Notes under the pieces: model-generated
Databases searched by the model: none
The model's input: the letters and a program-made list of their open reading frames with translations, nothing else
Told to the model about the DNA's origin: nothing
Program-made: the position numbers and the translations under genes
From: Sulfuriferula plumbiphila
GTDB lineage: Bacteria; Pseudomonadota; Gammaproteobacteria; Burkholderiales; Sulfuriferulaceae
Assembly: GCF_009938015.1 (NCBI RefSeq)
Contig: NZ_AP021884.1
Coordinates: 1,289,501 to 1,353,500, forward strand
Reading direction: 5' to 3'
Length of the DNA: 64,000 nt
Shown here: piece after piece, positions 25,016-35,474 of the stretch
Layout: the number at the start of each line of letters is the position of its first letter
How positions within the stretch are numbered: the first letter of the stretch is position 1

Positions 25016-26062
25016 CTATAAGTTCGCCATATTGATGACGAAACGATATTTCACATCACTCTTGATCATCCGTTCGTAGGCGGTGTTGATGTAGTCCATG
25101 TTGATGAGTTCAATATCCGAGACAATGCCGTGTTGGGCACAAAAGTCGAGCATCTCCTGCGTTTCGCGAATTCCTCCTATCAGGGATCCGGCCAGCTGGC
25201 GGCGCTTGAAAATGAGGTTGAACACATTAGGAGAAGGATGCGGCTCTGCCGGAGCACCTACCAGCGTCATGGTGCCATCGAGCTTGAGGAGTTGCAGATA
25301 GGCATCCAGGTTATGGGGAGCCGCGACTGTATTCAGAATAAAATCGAACTGGTTGGCGTGAGCTGCCATTTGCTCTGGGTCCGTGGAGATGCATACCTCG
25401 TCGGCGCCTAGCTGTTTGCCATCCTTGATTTTGCCGGGGGAGGTGGTAAACAGCACCACATAGGCCCCCATGGCGTGGGCGATTTTGACGCCCATGTGCC
25501 CGAGCCCGCCGAGACCGACTATTCCCACCTTCTTGCCTGGGCCCACTTTCCAATGTCGCAGCGGCGAGTAAGTGGTGATGCCCGCACACAGAAGCGGCGC
25601 CACACTTGCCAAATCCTTCTCGTCATGCTGGATGCGCAGAACAAAGGATTCCTTGACGACTATGGTCTGGGAATAACCACCGAAAGTATTCTCACCGCCA
25701 AAGACCGGACCATTGTAGGTACCCGTAAAACCGCTTTCGCAATACTGTTCTTCGCCCTCATCACAAGGATGACAATGCCCGCAACTATCGACCATACAAC
25801 CCACACCTGCCAGGTCGCCCACCTTAAAACCCTTTACCTTATCTCCCACGGCGACCACTCGACCGACGATTTCATGGCCTGGCACGGAAGGGTACAGTGT
25901 GTTTGCCCACTCGTTGCGGGCCGTATGCAGGTCAGAATGGCAGACACCGCAAAACAGGATGTCGATCTGTACGTCTTCGGGGCCGGGATGACGGCGATGG
26001 ATTTCAAAAGGGGTCAGTGGACTCGATGGACTGTGTGCAGCGTATGCTTTGCTTTTAATCAT
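25016..26062 (-). CDS. Zinc-dependent NAD(P) alcohol dehydrogenase (cinnamyl-alcohol/YahK type)
   Basis: A 348-residue medium-chain dehydrogenase from ATG 26062 (TGGAG 9 bases upstream; longer starts lack this). Catalytic zinc ligands: cysteine in FCGVCHSDLH, GHE in PSVPGHEIVG, and a cysteine in LLCAGITTYSPLRHW. Structural zinc: four cysteines in DSCGHCHPCDEGEEQYC. Rossmann motif VGIVGLGGLGHMGVK. The pattern is that of the YahK/YjgB group, which reduces a broad range of aldehydes with NADPH. Confidence 0.93.
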   Translation of the reverse strand: MIKSKAYAAHSPSSPLTPFEIHRRHPGPEDVQIDILFCGVCHSDLHTARNEWANTLYPSVPGHEIVGRVVAVGDKVKGFKVGDLAGVGCMVDSCGHCHPCDEGEEQYCESGFTGTYNGPVFGGENTFGGYSQTIVVKESFVLRIQHDEKDLASVAPLLCAGITTYSPLRHWKVGPGKKVGIVGLGGLGHMGVKIAHAMGAYVVLFTTSPGKIKDGKQLGADEVCISTDPEQMAAHANQFDFILNTVAAPHNLDAYLQLLKLDGTMTLVGAPAEPHPSPNVFNLIFKRRQLAGSLIGGIRETQEMLDFCAQHGIVSDIELINMDYINTAYERMIKSDVKYRFVINMANL

Positions 26063-26389
26063 TTTGAGTTTCTCCAGGCTAACATCATTCATTTGTACGA
26101 TAAAGAACACATCAAGCGGCAGTGCCGCTCCAAGAGACCGAGCAAGATTGGGAGCAGGATCAGTCTATCCCATAAGGAACACAAGCAAAGGCCATACGCC
26201 TCACAGAAAATTCGGAAGTATGGCCGCAATCTTTATCTACTCTCAGGCATAGGGCGTTTAGCTATAGTTCCCAATGAAAACATGAAAAGAATTTGAGAGT
26301 GTTTCTAATCGATCACTGGCTATGCGACCGGCCGCTCCTGTTTAAGGGTTGTCCGACACCTGCCCTCAGCCGCAGAACTATCCGGACTC

Positions 26390-26985
26390 GGCAGAGCTCA
26401 CTGGGCAGGCGTCGGACAAGCCTCGGGGGAGGAAACCACGGGATGGTTCGTGGTGGTCAATCAGGCTACAAACTAGGGGGATTTGAAGGGCCGCACGCCG
26501 GCTTGACGTGGCGATCAGATGGATCAGCCGGACGGCGACATCGCTCAGGTACCCGGTGCCGGAGCTGATGCGCCAGATTTTTTGGTGTCGCGCCGGGCTG
26601 GGAACGGCGTTATCGCAGCGTAAGGCAAAGCCTCCCGTATCGGCTCTGGCCGCTGGAGCGTTGGCTGGCGGTTTGAGTATCGAAAAGCGCCTGTGCTCAT
26701 GGTGTGCCTCGATGCCCGGGTGGTGTGCGGATCGGTTGTTCGCGCGCAAAGGTATGACGATGATCATCGCCGCACCACTGTCCGGGCAGACGAAGGTTGC
26801 TGGATGGATTCGGGCGGCGCATCAGCACCATTGGGTGCCGCAGCGGCGCCGGGTGCTGCGTGCAGCAGCTCACGTGCCCGCGCGAGGTTATCGCGGTGCC
26901 CGCGATTGGTGACCAGCCCTGAGTAGCGGATGCGGTGAAAGCCGCTGGACAGAACGTGCAACAGAAACTGGAAAATGGGATTTTC
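26390..26985 (-). mobile_element. Decayed IS91-type transposase (C-terminal remnant)
   Basis: On the minus strand from about 26985, FQFLLHVLSSGFHRIRYSGL followed by NRGHRDNLARARELL matches the conserved C-terminal region of IS91/IS801-family (Y2, rolling-circle) transposases. A frame change near 26770 separates it from a piece reading CPDSGAAMIIVIP with AREQPIRTPPGHRG in a neighbouring frame, the usual CxxC-type tail of these proteins. The catalytic N-terminal two-thirds is missing and there are stops, so it is dead. It abuts the glgC stop by about 8 bases. The adjoining stretch 26063-26389 holds no gene I can support. Confidence 0.65.
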
Positions 26986-26992
26986 TATAACG

Positions 26993-28273
26993 TCAACGTA
27001 TCTGGTGTGGGTTTTGGCCGAGCATGCCGGGCGTAATCAGGGTAATGCCGTTTTCGGTCACATAAAAACGCCGTTCGTCCTCCTTGCGGTCCACCCCCAC
27101 CACCAGGCGCTCGGGTATCTTGCAGTCCTTGTCGATCACGCAGCGGCGCAGGCAGGCATGTCGGCCAATGTCGACGTTGGGCAGCACCACGGCGTCTTCC
27201 ACCGTGGCGAAACTGTGGACCTGGACATTGGAAAACAACACCGAGCGGCGCACCGTGGCGCCGCTGATAAGACAGCCACCCGATACCATACTTTCGAGCG
27301 CCACGCCACGCCGCTCTTCATCATCGAACACGAATTTGGCGGGGGGAAGCTGTTCCTGGTGGGTCCAGATCGGCCATTGCCTGTCGTACAGATTGAGTTC
27401 CGGCGTGATGTTGGCCAGATCCAGATTGGCCGCCCAATAGGCATCCACCGTACCCACATCGCGCCAGTAGGGCTCGCTGCCCGGCAGGCTGCCGATGCAA
27501 CTGTCCTTGAAGCTGTGCGCGTAGACGCGGTAGCGATCGATCAGGTGCGGAATGATGTTTTTGCCGAAATCGTGTTCGGAAGCGGGATCATCCGCGTCGC
27601 GAATCAGCTGTTCGTAGAGGAAGCGGGCGTTGAACACATACACGCCCATGGACACCAGCACGCGCTCCGGGTTGCCGGGCAGGGTGCTGGGGTTATCCGG
27701 CTTTTCGGCAAAACCCACCACGCGCTCATCGGCGTCCACGGTCATCACGCCAAACGCGCGCGCGTCTTCAATCGGCACCTCGATACACGCCACCGTCATG
27801 TCGGCCTCGTGGCGCACGTGGCATGCCAGCATTTCGCCGTAGTCCATTTTGTAGATGTGATCGCCCGCCAGTATCAGCACATAATCGGGTTCGTAATTAC
27901 GCACAATATCCATGTTCTGGAACACCGCATCTGCGGTACCCTTGTACCAGTCCAGCTCGGAAACGCGCTGCTGCGCAGGCAACAGTTCAATGAACTCGTT
28001 GAACTCGCCGCGCAAGAACCCCCAGCCGCGCTGGATATGCTTGATCATCGAGTGCGCCTTGTACTGCGTCAGCACGCCCACGCGACGGATACCGGAATTG
28101 AGGCAATTGGAGAGCGGAAAATCGATGATGCGGAACTTGCCGCCAAACGGCACGGCGGGCTTGGCGCGCCAGTCAGTTAATTGTTTGAGTCGGGAACCGC
28201 GGCCACCGGCAAGAATCAGCGCGACGGTATTCTTGGTGAGGAGGCTGACGAAGCGCGGCAAATATTTTTGCAC
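26993..28273 (-). CDS. glgC: Glucose-1-phosphate adenylyltransferase
   Basis: A 426-residue ADP-glucose pyrophosphorylase, the committed step of bacterial glycogen synthesis. Start GTG 28273 chosen for the AAGGAG 6 bases upstream; the longer frame runs into promoter sequence. Signatures: nucleotide-binding [32 protein letters not shown] (allosteric and substrate lysine), [43 protein letters not shown], and the C-terminal beta-helix. Other glg genes are not in the window. The IS91 remnant lies immediately after its stop codon. Confidence 0.96.
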   Translation of the reverse strand: MQKYLPRFVSLLTKNTVALILAGGRGSRLKQLTDWRAKPAVPFGGKFRIIDFPLSNCLNSGIRRVGVLTQYKAHSMIKHIQRGWGFLRGEFNEFIELLPAQQRVSELDWYKGTADAVFQNMDIVRNYEPDYVLILAGDHIYKMDYGEMLACHVRHEADMTVACIEVPIEDARAFGVMTVDADERVVGFAEKPDNPSTLPGNPERVLVSMGVYVFNARFLYEQLIRDADDPASEHDFGKNIIPHLIDRYRVYAHSFKDSCIGSLPGSEPYWRDVGTVDAYWAANLDLANITPELNLYDRQWPIWTHQEQLPPAKFVFDDEERRGVALESMVSGGCLISGATVRRSVLFSNVQVHSFATVEDAVVLPNVDIGRHACLRRCVIDKDCKIPERLVVGVDRKEDERRFYVTENGITLITPGMLGQNPHQIR

Positions 28274-28552
28274 GGCAGGCTCCTTTTTTTTGGTGGTATA
28301 GTTAATTTCAATATAGCGTAGCAAACCGAGCGAGTGCGAATCATCGACCGATTTTTCTCCAGCATTGAGATGAAAATCCGAGCAGCTTTTCCGTTAGATT
28401 TTTTACGAAGATGAGGTTTTTCGATTCGTCCATCAGGCCGCGAATACGGCTGGGATGAATTTTGTGTATGCCGACTGACGGACTGTTATTGGCACATCTG
28501 AGCCATTCACTCACAAAACTCGATGATGAAGCTTATTTTGATATTCGCCTGA

Positions 28553-29659
28553 TCAAGCAGACGCCCCTGCCGCGATGGCGAGGGCGTGACTGGATTCCGC
28601 ATGCTGTACTGCCTGTGCGCCATCCCATTGTGGCGATACCCAGCCGTTCAAATTGGCCAGCGCAAGTTCGCCCAGCGCGGCGATCCACTCCGGGCGTTCG
28701 TTGAGTGCCGGGATATAGTGGAAGTCGCCGCCGCCGGCAGTGAGAAATTCCTGTTTGACCTCCATGGCGATTTCCTGCAGGGTTTCCAGGCAGTCGGAGA
28801 CGAAGCCGGGGCATACCACGTCCACCCGTTTTGTGTGGACGCGGCCCAGTTCTTCGAGGGTGGCGGCAGTGTAGGGTTTGATCCACTCGGCGCGGCCGAA
28901 GCGCGACTGGAAGGTGACCCGGTACTGTTCCTTGGCAAGCCCGAGCGCCTCGGCCAGCAGGCGTGCGGTTTTCTGGCATTCGCAATGGTAGGGATCGCCC
29001 TTGTCGAGGCTGTAGCGCGGCACGCCGTGGAAACTCATCACCAGCATTTCGGGGCGGCCGTTGCGCATCCAGTAGTCGCGCACATTGGCAGCCAGCGCGG
29101 CGATGTAGCCGGGATCGTCGTGATAATGCCGGACGGTGCGCAAGGCGGGCTGGTTGCGTTTTGCCAGCAAAATGCGATACACCGCATCGAACGCGGTGGC
29201 GGTGCTGCTGGCGGCGTATTGCGGGTACATCGGCAGCGCCAGGATGCGGTCACAGCCTTGCCCGCCGAGGCGATCCATGGCATCGGCCACGGAGGGATTG
29301 CCGTAGCGCATGGCGTACTCCACCACCAGGGGCGATTTAATGCGCTCGCCCAGCCAGCCCTTGAGCAGTTTGGCCTGTTTTTCGGTGTGAAAGCGCAGCG
29401 GCGAGCCTTCGCTGGTCCAGATGCTGGCATATTTTGCGGCGGATTTTTTCGGGCGGATGTTGAGGATCACGCCGTTCAGGATCAGCCACCAGATGGCGCG
29501 CGGGATTTCCACCACGCGCGGGTCGGACAGGAACTCTTTCAGATACGTCCTGAGCGCCGGTTTGGTGGGAGCGTCGGGGGTGCCCAGGTTGATCAGCAGG
29601 ATGCCGGTTTTGGCAATGTTGCCATGAGTATGGGCAGGTTCGGTCAGATATTTCGGCAT
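28553..29659 (-). CDS. hemH: Ferrochelatase
   Basis: A 368-residue enzyme inserting Fe2+ into protoporphyrin IX in the last step of protoheme synthesis. Markers: [12 protein letters not shown] near the N-terminus, [28 protein letters not shown], the catalytic histidine in [35 protein letters not shown] and [17 protein letters not shown] with its conserved glutamate. Length matches proteobacterial HemH. It follows hrcA after 35 bases on the same strand, an arrangement seen in other betaproteobacteria. Confidence 0.96.
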   Translation of the reverse strand: MPKYLTEPAHTHGNIAKTGILLINLGTPDAPTKPALRTYLKEFLSDPRVVEIPRAIWWLILNGVILNIRPKKSAAKYASIWTSEGSPLRFHTEKQAKLLKGWLGERIKSPLVVEYAMRYGNPSVADAMDRLGGQGCDRILALPMYPQYAASSTATAFDAVYRILLAKRNQPALRTVRHYHDDPGYIAALAANVRDYWMRNGRPEMLVMSFHGVPRYSLDKGDPYHCECQKTARLLAEALGLAKEQYRVTFQSRFGRAEWIKPYTAATLEELGRVHTKRVDVVCPGFVSDCLETLQEIAMEVKQEFLTAGGGDFHYIPALNERPEWIAALGELALANLNGWVSPQWDGAQAVQHAESSHALAIAAGASA

Positions 29660-29694
29660 GGGATCAGGACATCAGAAAACGATGGCAGCCGCCA

Positions 29695-30714
29695 TCAATG
29701 AAAGGACAAGGCGCTGGAGAGCAGCTTGGCGGTGATGTCCACAATCGGGATGATGCGCTCGTAGGCCATGCGGGTGGGGCCGACCACGCCCAGGGTGCCG
29801 ACGATTTCGCCGTTGACTTTGTAGGGGGCGGTGACCACGCTGCAGCCGTCCAGCGGCGCCACTTCGGATTCGCCGCCGATGAATATCTGTACTCCGTGGG
29901 CGCGCTGGCTGATGTCCAGCAATTGCATCAGCGAGGTTTTTTGTTCGAACATGTCGAACAGTTTGCGCAGCCGCTCCATGTTGGAGGACAGCTCATTGAC
30001 CTTGAGCAGATTGTGTCCGCCGGACATGACCAGATCGTCGCGGTTGGGGGCGAGCGCCGCGCTGCCGGCAGTCAGTGCCAGATTCATCAGGCCGTTGATG
30101 TCCTGGTGCAGTTGCTGCAGTTCGTCCTGCATCAGGCGGCGCACGTCGGCAAAGGTTTTGCCGGCGTAATTCTGATTGAGGAAGTTGGCCGCGCGGGTGA
30201 GTTCCGATGGGGTGTAGGCCCGGTCGGTGAGCAATACCCGGTTCTGCACTTCGCCTTCCGCGGTGATGATAATGAGCAGGATGCGTTTTTCCGACAGGCT
30301 GATAAATTCAAGCTGGCGGAATGCCGTGCTGCGCCGTCCCGGTACCATTACCACCCCGGCGAAGCGGGTCAGGTCGGACAGCAGCTGGGAGGCGTTCGCG
30401 GCCAGCCGCTGCGGGTCGTCTGTGTGCAGCTGTTCCTCCAGCTGGCTCATTTCCATACTGTTGAGCGGCTGGATGGTGAGCAGCGTATCCACGAAAAAAC
30501 GATAACCCAACGCCGTTGGGACGCGCCCGGCCGAAGTGTGCGGGCTGGTCACCAGGCCCATGTCTTCCAGATCCGCCATGACGTTGCGGATGGAAGCCGG
30601 GCTCAAGTCCAGCGCGGAATACTTGGACAGCGTGCGCGAGCCTACCGGCTGGCCTTCCGCAACATAGCGTTCGACCAGGGTTTTGAGCAGAATTTGAGCG
30701 CGTTCAGTCAGCAT
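29695..30714 (-). CDS. hrcA: Heat-inducible transcription repressor HrcA
   Basis: A 339-residue repressor that binds CIRCE operators of groE and dnaK operons and depends on GroEL for folding. N-terminal winged helix: [25 protein letters not shown], then [19 protein letters not shown]. The C-terminal GAF-like part includes LINVALTAGSA-type helices and IFIGGESE, and [30 protein letters not shown], a strong family signature. No CIRCE element (TTAGCACTC-N9-GAGTGCTAA) was found in this window, so its targets are elsewhere. Confidence 0.96.
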   Translation of the reverse strand: MLTERAQILLKTLVERYVAEGQPVGSRTLSKYSALDLSPASIRNVMADLEDMGLVTSPHTSAGRVPTALGYRFFVDTLLTIQPLNSMEMSQLEEQLHTDDPQRLAANASQLLSDLTRFAGVVMVPGRRSTAFRQLEFISLSEKRILLIIITAEGEVQNRVLLTDRAYTPSELTRAANFLNQNYAGKTFADVRRLMQDELQQLHQDINGLMNLALTAGSAALAPNRDDLVMSGGHNLLKVNELSSNMERLRKLFDMFEQKTSLMQLLDISQRAHGVQIFIGGESEVAPLDGCSVVTAPYKVNGEIVGTLGVVGPTRMAYERIIPIVDITAKLLSSALSFH

Positions 30715-30975
30715 GATTGGCGATTGTACAAGGGAGCCCCGGATAATTCATCATTTGATCAAATACATAATAATGCGAAAAAACATGAATTCAATTCAAT
30801 TTTCCCCGTATTCTCTGCGGTTGAGCACTTTTCCCGTATTAACGGCTCTACCATGCATTGCATTAGACAAGCAAAATCAAGATGGAGTGCTACCATCCTG
30901 AATTTGAAATTTGAGCCGCTAGCCGTATCGAAATCCATTCCCCCATCCTTGAACGCGATCAACGGAAAATAATCT

Positions 30976-32304
30976 GTGAACACGCCCACTCAGCCCGCAC
31001 CCGCTTCCACGCCTCCCCCCACGCAGCATGACCGGCGCCGGTTTCGCGGCGCTCTGATAGTGGCCGGTTTGGCCATCGTCGTCGGGCTGGTGGTGTGGGG
31101 GGCGAGACACAATAGCGTTGCCCAGCATGCTTCTACAGATAAAAAGCGCGGCGCCAGCGGGCCGATACCGGTTACTGCCGCCATTGCCCGCATCCAGCCG
31201 GTTCCAGTGTGGCTCACTGCACTCGGTACGGTCACGCCGCGCAGCTATGTGAACGTGATGCCGCGCGTGAGCGGCCTGCTGCAAAGCGTACATTACCGCG
31301 AAGGCCAGATGGTCAAGGCCGGACAATTGCTCGCCCAGATCGATCCGCGACCGTTCCGGATCGCAGTAGAGCAGGCACAAGGGGTGGTCATGCGCGACCA
31401 GGCGCAGCTTGACGGCGCCAGGCTCGACCTGACCCGTTATCAAACCCTGCAGGCGCAGGATTCGATTGCCCATCAGCAGGTGGATGACCAGAAAGCGCTG
31501 GTGGCGCAATATACGGCGACGCTGGCCGCCGACCGCGCGGCACTGGACAACGCCAGGCTGCAACTCGCTTATACCCGCATCATCGCGCCGGTATCCGGCC
31601 TGGCCGGGCTGCGTCCGGTGGACGCCGGCAACATGGTCAACACCAGCGGCGCCATCGGCGCAGGTGCGCAATCGGCCAGCGGCACTGCTGTGGGCGGCAG
31701 CGCCACCCCCATCGTCACCCTGGCGCAGGTGCAACCGGTGACCGTAACCTTTGCCATCCCCCAGCAGCAAATCGGCCCGGTGCTGCAACACCTGTACGCC
31801 GGCAAAGCGCCCCTCGTGGAGGCCTGGGATGCGCGCAACAGCGCGCGACTCGCCAGCGGCAAGCTGCTGGCCGCCGACAACCAGATCAGCACCGCGACCG
31901 GCACACTCAACCTCAAGGCTGAATTCGCCAACCAGGCGTTGACGCTCTATCCCAACCAGTTCGTCAATGTGCGGCTGCGCGTGGCCACACTCGATAAGGC
32001 AGTGGTCGTGCCTTCATCCGCGGTGGCGGTGGGGGTGCCCGGCACCTATGTGTATGTGGTGGACGCGGATGGCAAAGTGGCGGTGCGCAAAGTCACAGCC
32101 GGCGTCAGCGATGCCGGGCTGACCGTGATCGCGTCCGGCCTGCAGGCCGGTGAAAAAGTCGTGACCGATGGGCTGGACCGGCTGCGTGCGGGTGGCGCGG
32201 TGCGCATCGTGGCGGCACACACCGGAGACAACACCAACGCAGGTCAAGCCAGGGGCAGGCACGGTGCCGGTCAGCAAGGTGCAGGCCAGGGCAGGACACC
32301 GTGA
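30976..32304 (+). CDS. mdtA: RND efflux periplasmic adaptor (MdtA type)
   Basis: A 442-residue membrane-fusion protein linking an inner-membrane RND pump to the outer-membrane channel. One N-terminal membrane anchor (about residues 25-45), biotinyl-lipoyl half motifs ([30 protein letters not shown] and the returning [20 protein letters not shown]), an intervening helical hairpin, and beta-barrel/MP domains with [23 protein letters not shown] start. It heads a four-gene operon with 4-base overlaps. The two unequal permeases that follow point to an MdtABC-like system. Confidence 0.9.
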   Translation: MNTPTQPAPASTPPPTQHDRRRFRGALIVAGLAIVVGLVVWGARHNSVAQHASTDKKRGASGPIPVTAAIARIQPVPVWLTALGTVTPRSYVNVMPRVSGLLQSVHYREGQMVKAGQLLAQIDPRPFRIAVEQAQGVVMRDQAQLDGARLDLTRYQTLQAQDSIAHQQVDDQKALVAQYTATLAADRAALDNARLQLAYTRIIAPVSGLAGLRPVDAGNMVNTSGAIGAGAQSASGTAVGGSATPIVTLAQVQPVTVTFAIPQQQIGPVLQHLYAGKAPLVEAWDARNSARLASGKLLAADNQISTATGTLNLKAEFANQALTLYPNQFVNVRLRVATLDKAVVVPSSAVAVGVPGTYVYVVDADGKVAVRKVTAGVSDAGLTVIASGLQAGEKVVTDGLDRLRAGGAVRIVAAHTGDNTNAGQARGRHGAGQQGAGQGRTP

Positions 32305-35300
32305 GCACGCCGCCCACCGGCGATGCGCTGGCGGCAGCGGCTGAGCGCCCGAGCACGTCGCGGCTGTTTATTCTGCGGCCTGTCGCCACCACACTGCTGA
32401 TGCTGGCGGTGCTGGTGGCCGGGTTTATCGGCTACCGGCTGCTGCCGCAGGCGGCGCTGCCCGAAGTGGATTACCCCACCATCCAGGTCACCACGTTCTA
32501 TCCCGGTGCCAGCCCGGAGGTGATGACCTCCTCGGTCACCGCGCCGCTCGAGCGCCAGTTCGGCCAGATGCCGGGGCTGGCGCAGATGTGGTCGGTCAGT
32601 TCCGGTGGCGCTTCCGTCATCACCCTGCGCTTCGATCTGTTGCTGCCGCTGGACGTGGCCGAGCAGGAGGTGCAGGCGGCGATGAATGCGGCCGGCAGCT
32701 TTCTGCCCAATGACCTGCCGTCGCCGCCGGTATACGCCAAGATCAATCCGGCCGACGCGCCGGTGATCACGCTGGGCGTGACCTCCGCCACCCTGCCGCT
32801 GACCCGGCTCTATGACCTGGCCGACACGCGCCTGTCGCAAAAGCTGTCGCAAGTGCCGGGGGTGGGCATGGTCACCCTGTCAGGCGGGCACAGGCCGGCG
32901 CTGCGCGTCGCAGTGAATGCGCGTGCGCTGGCCGCGCTGGGCTTGAGCCTGGACAATATCCGCAGCGCGATTGGCGGCGCCAACGTCAACACCCCCAAAG
33001 GCAGCATCGACGGGCCGCAGCGCGCGTTTACCATCGACGCCAACGACCAGTTGCAGTCGCCCGAGGCGTATCGCGACATGATCATTGCCTACCAGAAGGG
33101 TGCGCCGGTGCGTCTGGGCGACGTGGCCACGGTGGAGCAGGCGCCTGAAAATGCCTGGCAGGCCGCGTGGGTCAACGGCAGGCCGGGCATTGTGCTGAAT
33201 GTGCAACGCCAGCCTGGCGCCAATGTGATCCAGGTGGTCGATCGCATTCACGAGCTGCTGTCCGGTTTGCAGCAAGGCCTGCCCGGTGCCGCGCAGCTGA
33301 CGGTGCTGTCCGACCGCACCGTGACCATACGCGCGGCGATTGCCGACGTGCAATTCGAGCTGCTGCTGGCGGTGGGGCTGGTGGTGGCGGTGATTTTTGT
33401 TTTCCTGCGCAGCGCGCGCGCCACCTTCATTCCGGCCACGGCGGTGCCGCTGGCGCTGCTGGGCACCTTCGGCGTGATGTACCTGGCGGGCTATTCCGTC
33501 AACACGCTGACCCTGATGGCGCTGACCATCGCCACCGGCTTTGTGGTGGACGACGCGATTGTGATGATCGAGAACATCGCGCGCTACATCGAGGCCGGCG
33601 AGCCGCCGCTGCAGGCCGCGCTTAAGGGTGCGGGCCAGATCGGCTTCACCATCATCTCGCTGACCTTCTCGCTGATCGCCGTGCTCATCCCGCTGTTGTT
33701 CATGGGCGATGTGGTAGGCCAGTTGTTCCGCGAATTCGCCATCACGCTGGCGGTGGCCATCGTGATTTCCGCCGCGGTGTCGCTGACTTTCACGCCCATG
33801 CTCAGTGCGCGCATGCTGCGCCATGTTCCGGAGGAAAAACAGGGACGTTTTTCCCGCGCCAGCGGGCGTGCCTTCGAGCGTCTGGCCGACGGCTATTCGC
33901 GCGCCCTGGTGTGGGTGCTGCGCCACCAGCCTGCGGTGCTGGGCGCAGCGCTGCTCACCCTGCTGGTGACGGTGGCGTTGTACGTGGCGATCCCCAAGGG
34001 GTTTTTCCCGGTGCAGGATAGCGGGCTGATCCAGGGCATCACCGCCGCGCCGCAAGATGTTTCGTTCAGCGCCATGGGGCGGCGCCAGGCGGCGCTGGTG
34101 GAAGCGCTGGCGCAGGATCCGGCGGTGCAGAGCATCTCGTCCATCGTCGGCATTGACGGCACCAACACCACCCTGAACAACGGCCGCCTGCTGATCAGCC
34201 TCAAGCCCCTGAATCAACGCGCCGAGCGCGTCGGGACTATCATCGCCGGCTTGCAGCATCGTGCGGCGCAGGTGGACGGCATCGAATTATTCATGCAGCC
34301 GGTGCAGGATCTCAGCATCGACGATCTGGTCAGCCGTTATCCCTACCAGTTCAGCCTTTCAGCCACCAGCGCCGAACAGCTCGCGCAATCCACCCATACT
34401 CTGATGGAGCAACTGCGCAAGCTGCCGCAACTGGCCGGGGTGACCACCGACCTGCAAGACCATGGCCTGCAAGCCTATGTGGACATCGACCGCGACGCCG
34501 CCGCGCGCCTGGGCATCACCATGAGCGCCATCGACAGCGCGCTCTACAGTGCCTTCGGCCAGCGCCTGGTGTCCACCATCTTCACCCAGTCCGCACAATA
34601 TCGCGTCGTGCTGCAGGCCGCATCCACCGAGGCGCCCGGGCTGGCGGCATTCAACAATATTTATATCGGCACCAGCGGCGGCCAGACGGTGCCGCTGGCG
34701 GCCATCGCCCATATCGAGCAGCGCACCACGGCGCTGGCCATCGACCATCTCGGTCAGTTCCCGGCCGCGCTGGTGTCGTTCCAGCCTGCGCCGGGCGCGT
34801 CCCTGGGCGCGGCGGTGAGCGCCATCCAGGATGCGGCGCAGCAGGCCGGGCTGCCCGCTTCGGTAGCCATCAGTTTCCAGGGGGCGGCGGCAGCCTTCCA
34901 GGCCGCGCTGTCCAACCAGCTGTGGCTGCTGCTGGCCGCGGTAGGCACGATGTACATCGTGCTGGGCGTGCTGTATGAAAGCTACATCCATCCCATCACC
35001 ATTCTGTCCACGCTGCCGTCGGCGGGCATTGGCGCCTTGCTGGCGTTGATGTTCAGCGGCCACAACCTGACCGTGATCGCCATCATCGGCATCATTCTGC
35101 TGATCGGCATCGTGCAGAAAAACGCCATTCTGATGGTGGACTTTGCGCTCGATGCGCAGCGCCGCCAGGGACTGAATGCGCCTGACGCCATCTTGCAGGC
35201 GGCACGTTTGCGCTTGCGGCCGATCCTGATGACGACGTTTGCCGCGCTGTTCGGCGCGGTGCCGCTGGTGGTGGGAGGAGGCATGGGTGCCGAGCTGCGC

Positions 35301-35474
35301 CAGCCGCTGGGCATCACGCTGGTGGGCGGCCTGTTGCTGTCGCAATTGCTGACGCTGTTCACCACGCCGGTGATTTATCTGGCGTTCGACCGGCTGGCGA
35401 CGCGCTGGGAGAACTGGCGCATACGGCGTTTCGGCAGTGCCGCCAGCGCTGCCCCCGAGGAGGGTGGCGGGTGA
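32301..35474 (+). CDS. mdtB: RND efflux permease subunit 1 (MdtB type)
   Basis: A 1057-residue HAE1-family proton-driven drug exporter with twelve membrane segments and two large periplasmic loops. Seen: N-terminal [20 protein letters not shown], the TM4 proton-relay region [20 protein letters not shown] with two adjacent aspartates, [23 protein letters not shown], and in the second half [20 protein letters not shown] and [17 protein letters not shown]. The start GTG overlaps the mdtA stop by 4 bases, and the end overlaps the next gene likewise. Expected to form a mixed trimer with the second permease. Confidence 0.92.
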   Translation: MSTPPTGDALAAAAERPSTSRLFILRPVATTLLMLAVLVAGFIGYRLLPQAALPEVDYPTIQVTTFYPGASPEVMTSSVTAPLERQFGQMPGLAQMWSVSSGGASVITLRFDLLLPLDVAEQEVQAAMNAAGSFLPNDLPSPPVYAKINPADAPVITLGVTSATLPLTRLYDLADTRLSQKLSQVPGVGMVTLSGGHRPALRVAVNARALAALGLSLDNIRSAIGGANVNTPKGSIDGPQRAFTIDANDQLQSPEAYRDMIIAYQKGAPVRLGDVATVEQAPENAWQAAWVNGRPGIVLNVQRQPGANVIQVVDRIHELLSGLQQGLPGAAQLTVLSDRTVTIRAAIADVQFELLLAVGLVVAVIFVFLRSARATFIPATAVPLALLGTFGVMYLAGYSVNTLTLMALTIATGFVVDDAIVMIENIARYIEAGEPPLQAALKGAGQIGFTIISLTFSLIAVLIPLLFMGDVVGQLFREFAITLAVAIVISAAVSLTFTPMLSARMLRHVPEEKQGRFSRASGRAFERLADGYSRALVWVLRHQPAVLGAALLTLLVTVALYVAIPKGFFPVQDSGLIQGITAAPQDVSFSAMGRRQAALVEALAQDPAVQSISSIVGIDGTNTTLNNGRLLISLKPLNQRAERVGTIIAGLQHRAAQVDGIELFMQPVQDLSIDDLVSRYPYQFSLSATSAEQLAQSTHTLMEQLRKLPQLAGVTTDLQDHGLQAYVDIDRDAAARLGITMSAIDSALYSAFGQRLVSTIFTQSAQYRVVLQAASTEAPGLAAFNNIYIGTSGGQTVPLAAIAHIEQRTTALAIDHLGQFPAALVSFQPAPGASLGAAVSAIQDAAQQAGLPASVAISFQGAAAAFQAALSNQLWLLLAAVGTMYIVLGVLYESYIHPITILSTLPSAGIGALLALMFSGHNLTVIAIIGIILLIGIVQKNAILMVDFALDAQRRQGLNAPDAILQAARLRLRPILMTTFAALFGAVPLVVGGGMGAELRQPLGITLVGGLLLSQLLTLFTTPVIYLAFDRLATRWENWRIRRFGSAASAAPEEGGG

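Noticed and set aside
29695-30975. CIRCE operator near hrcA
   Set aside because: No TTAGCACTC-N9-GAGTGCTAA or close variant was found.
32880-34259. Long minus-strand frame (459 residues) inside the first RND permease
   Set aside because: Antisense shadow rich in His/Gln/Arg; the permease on the plus strand is complete.
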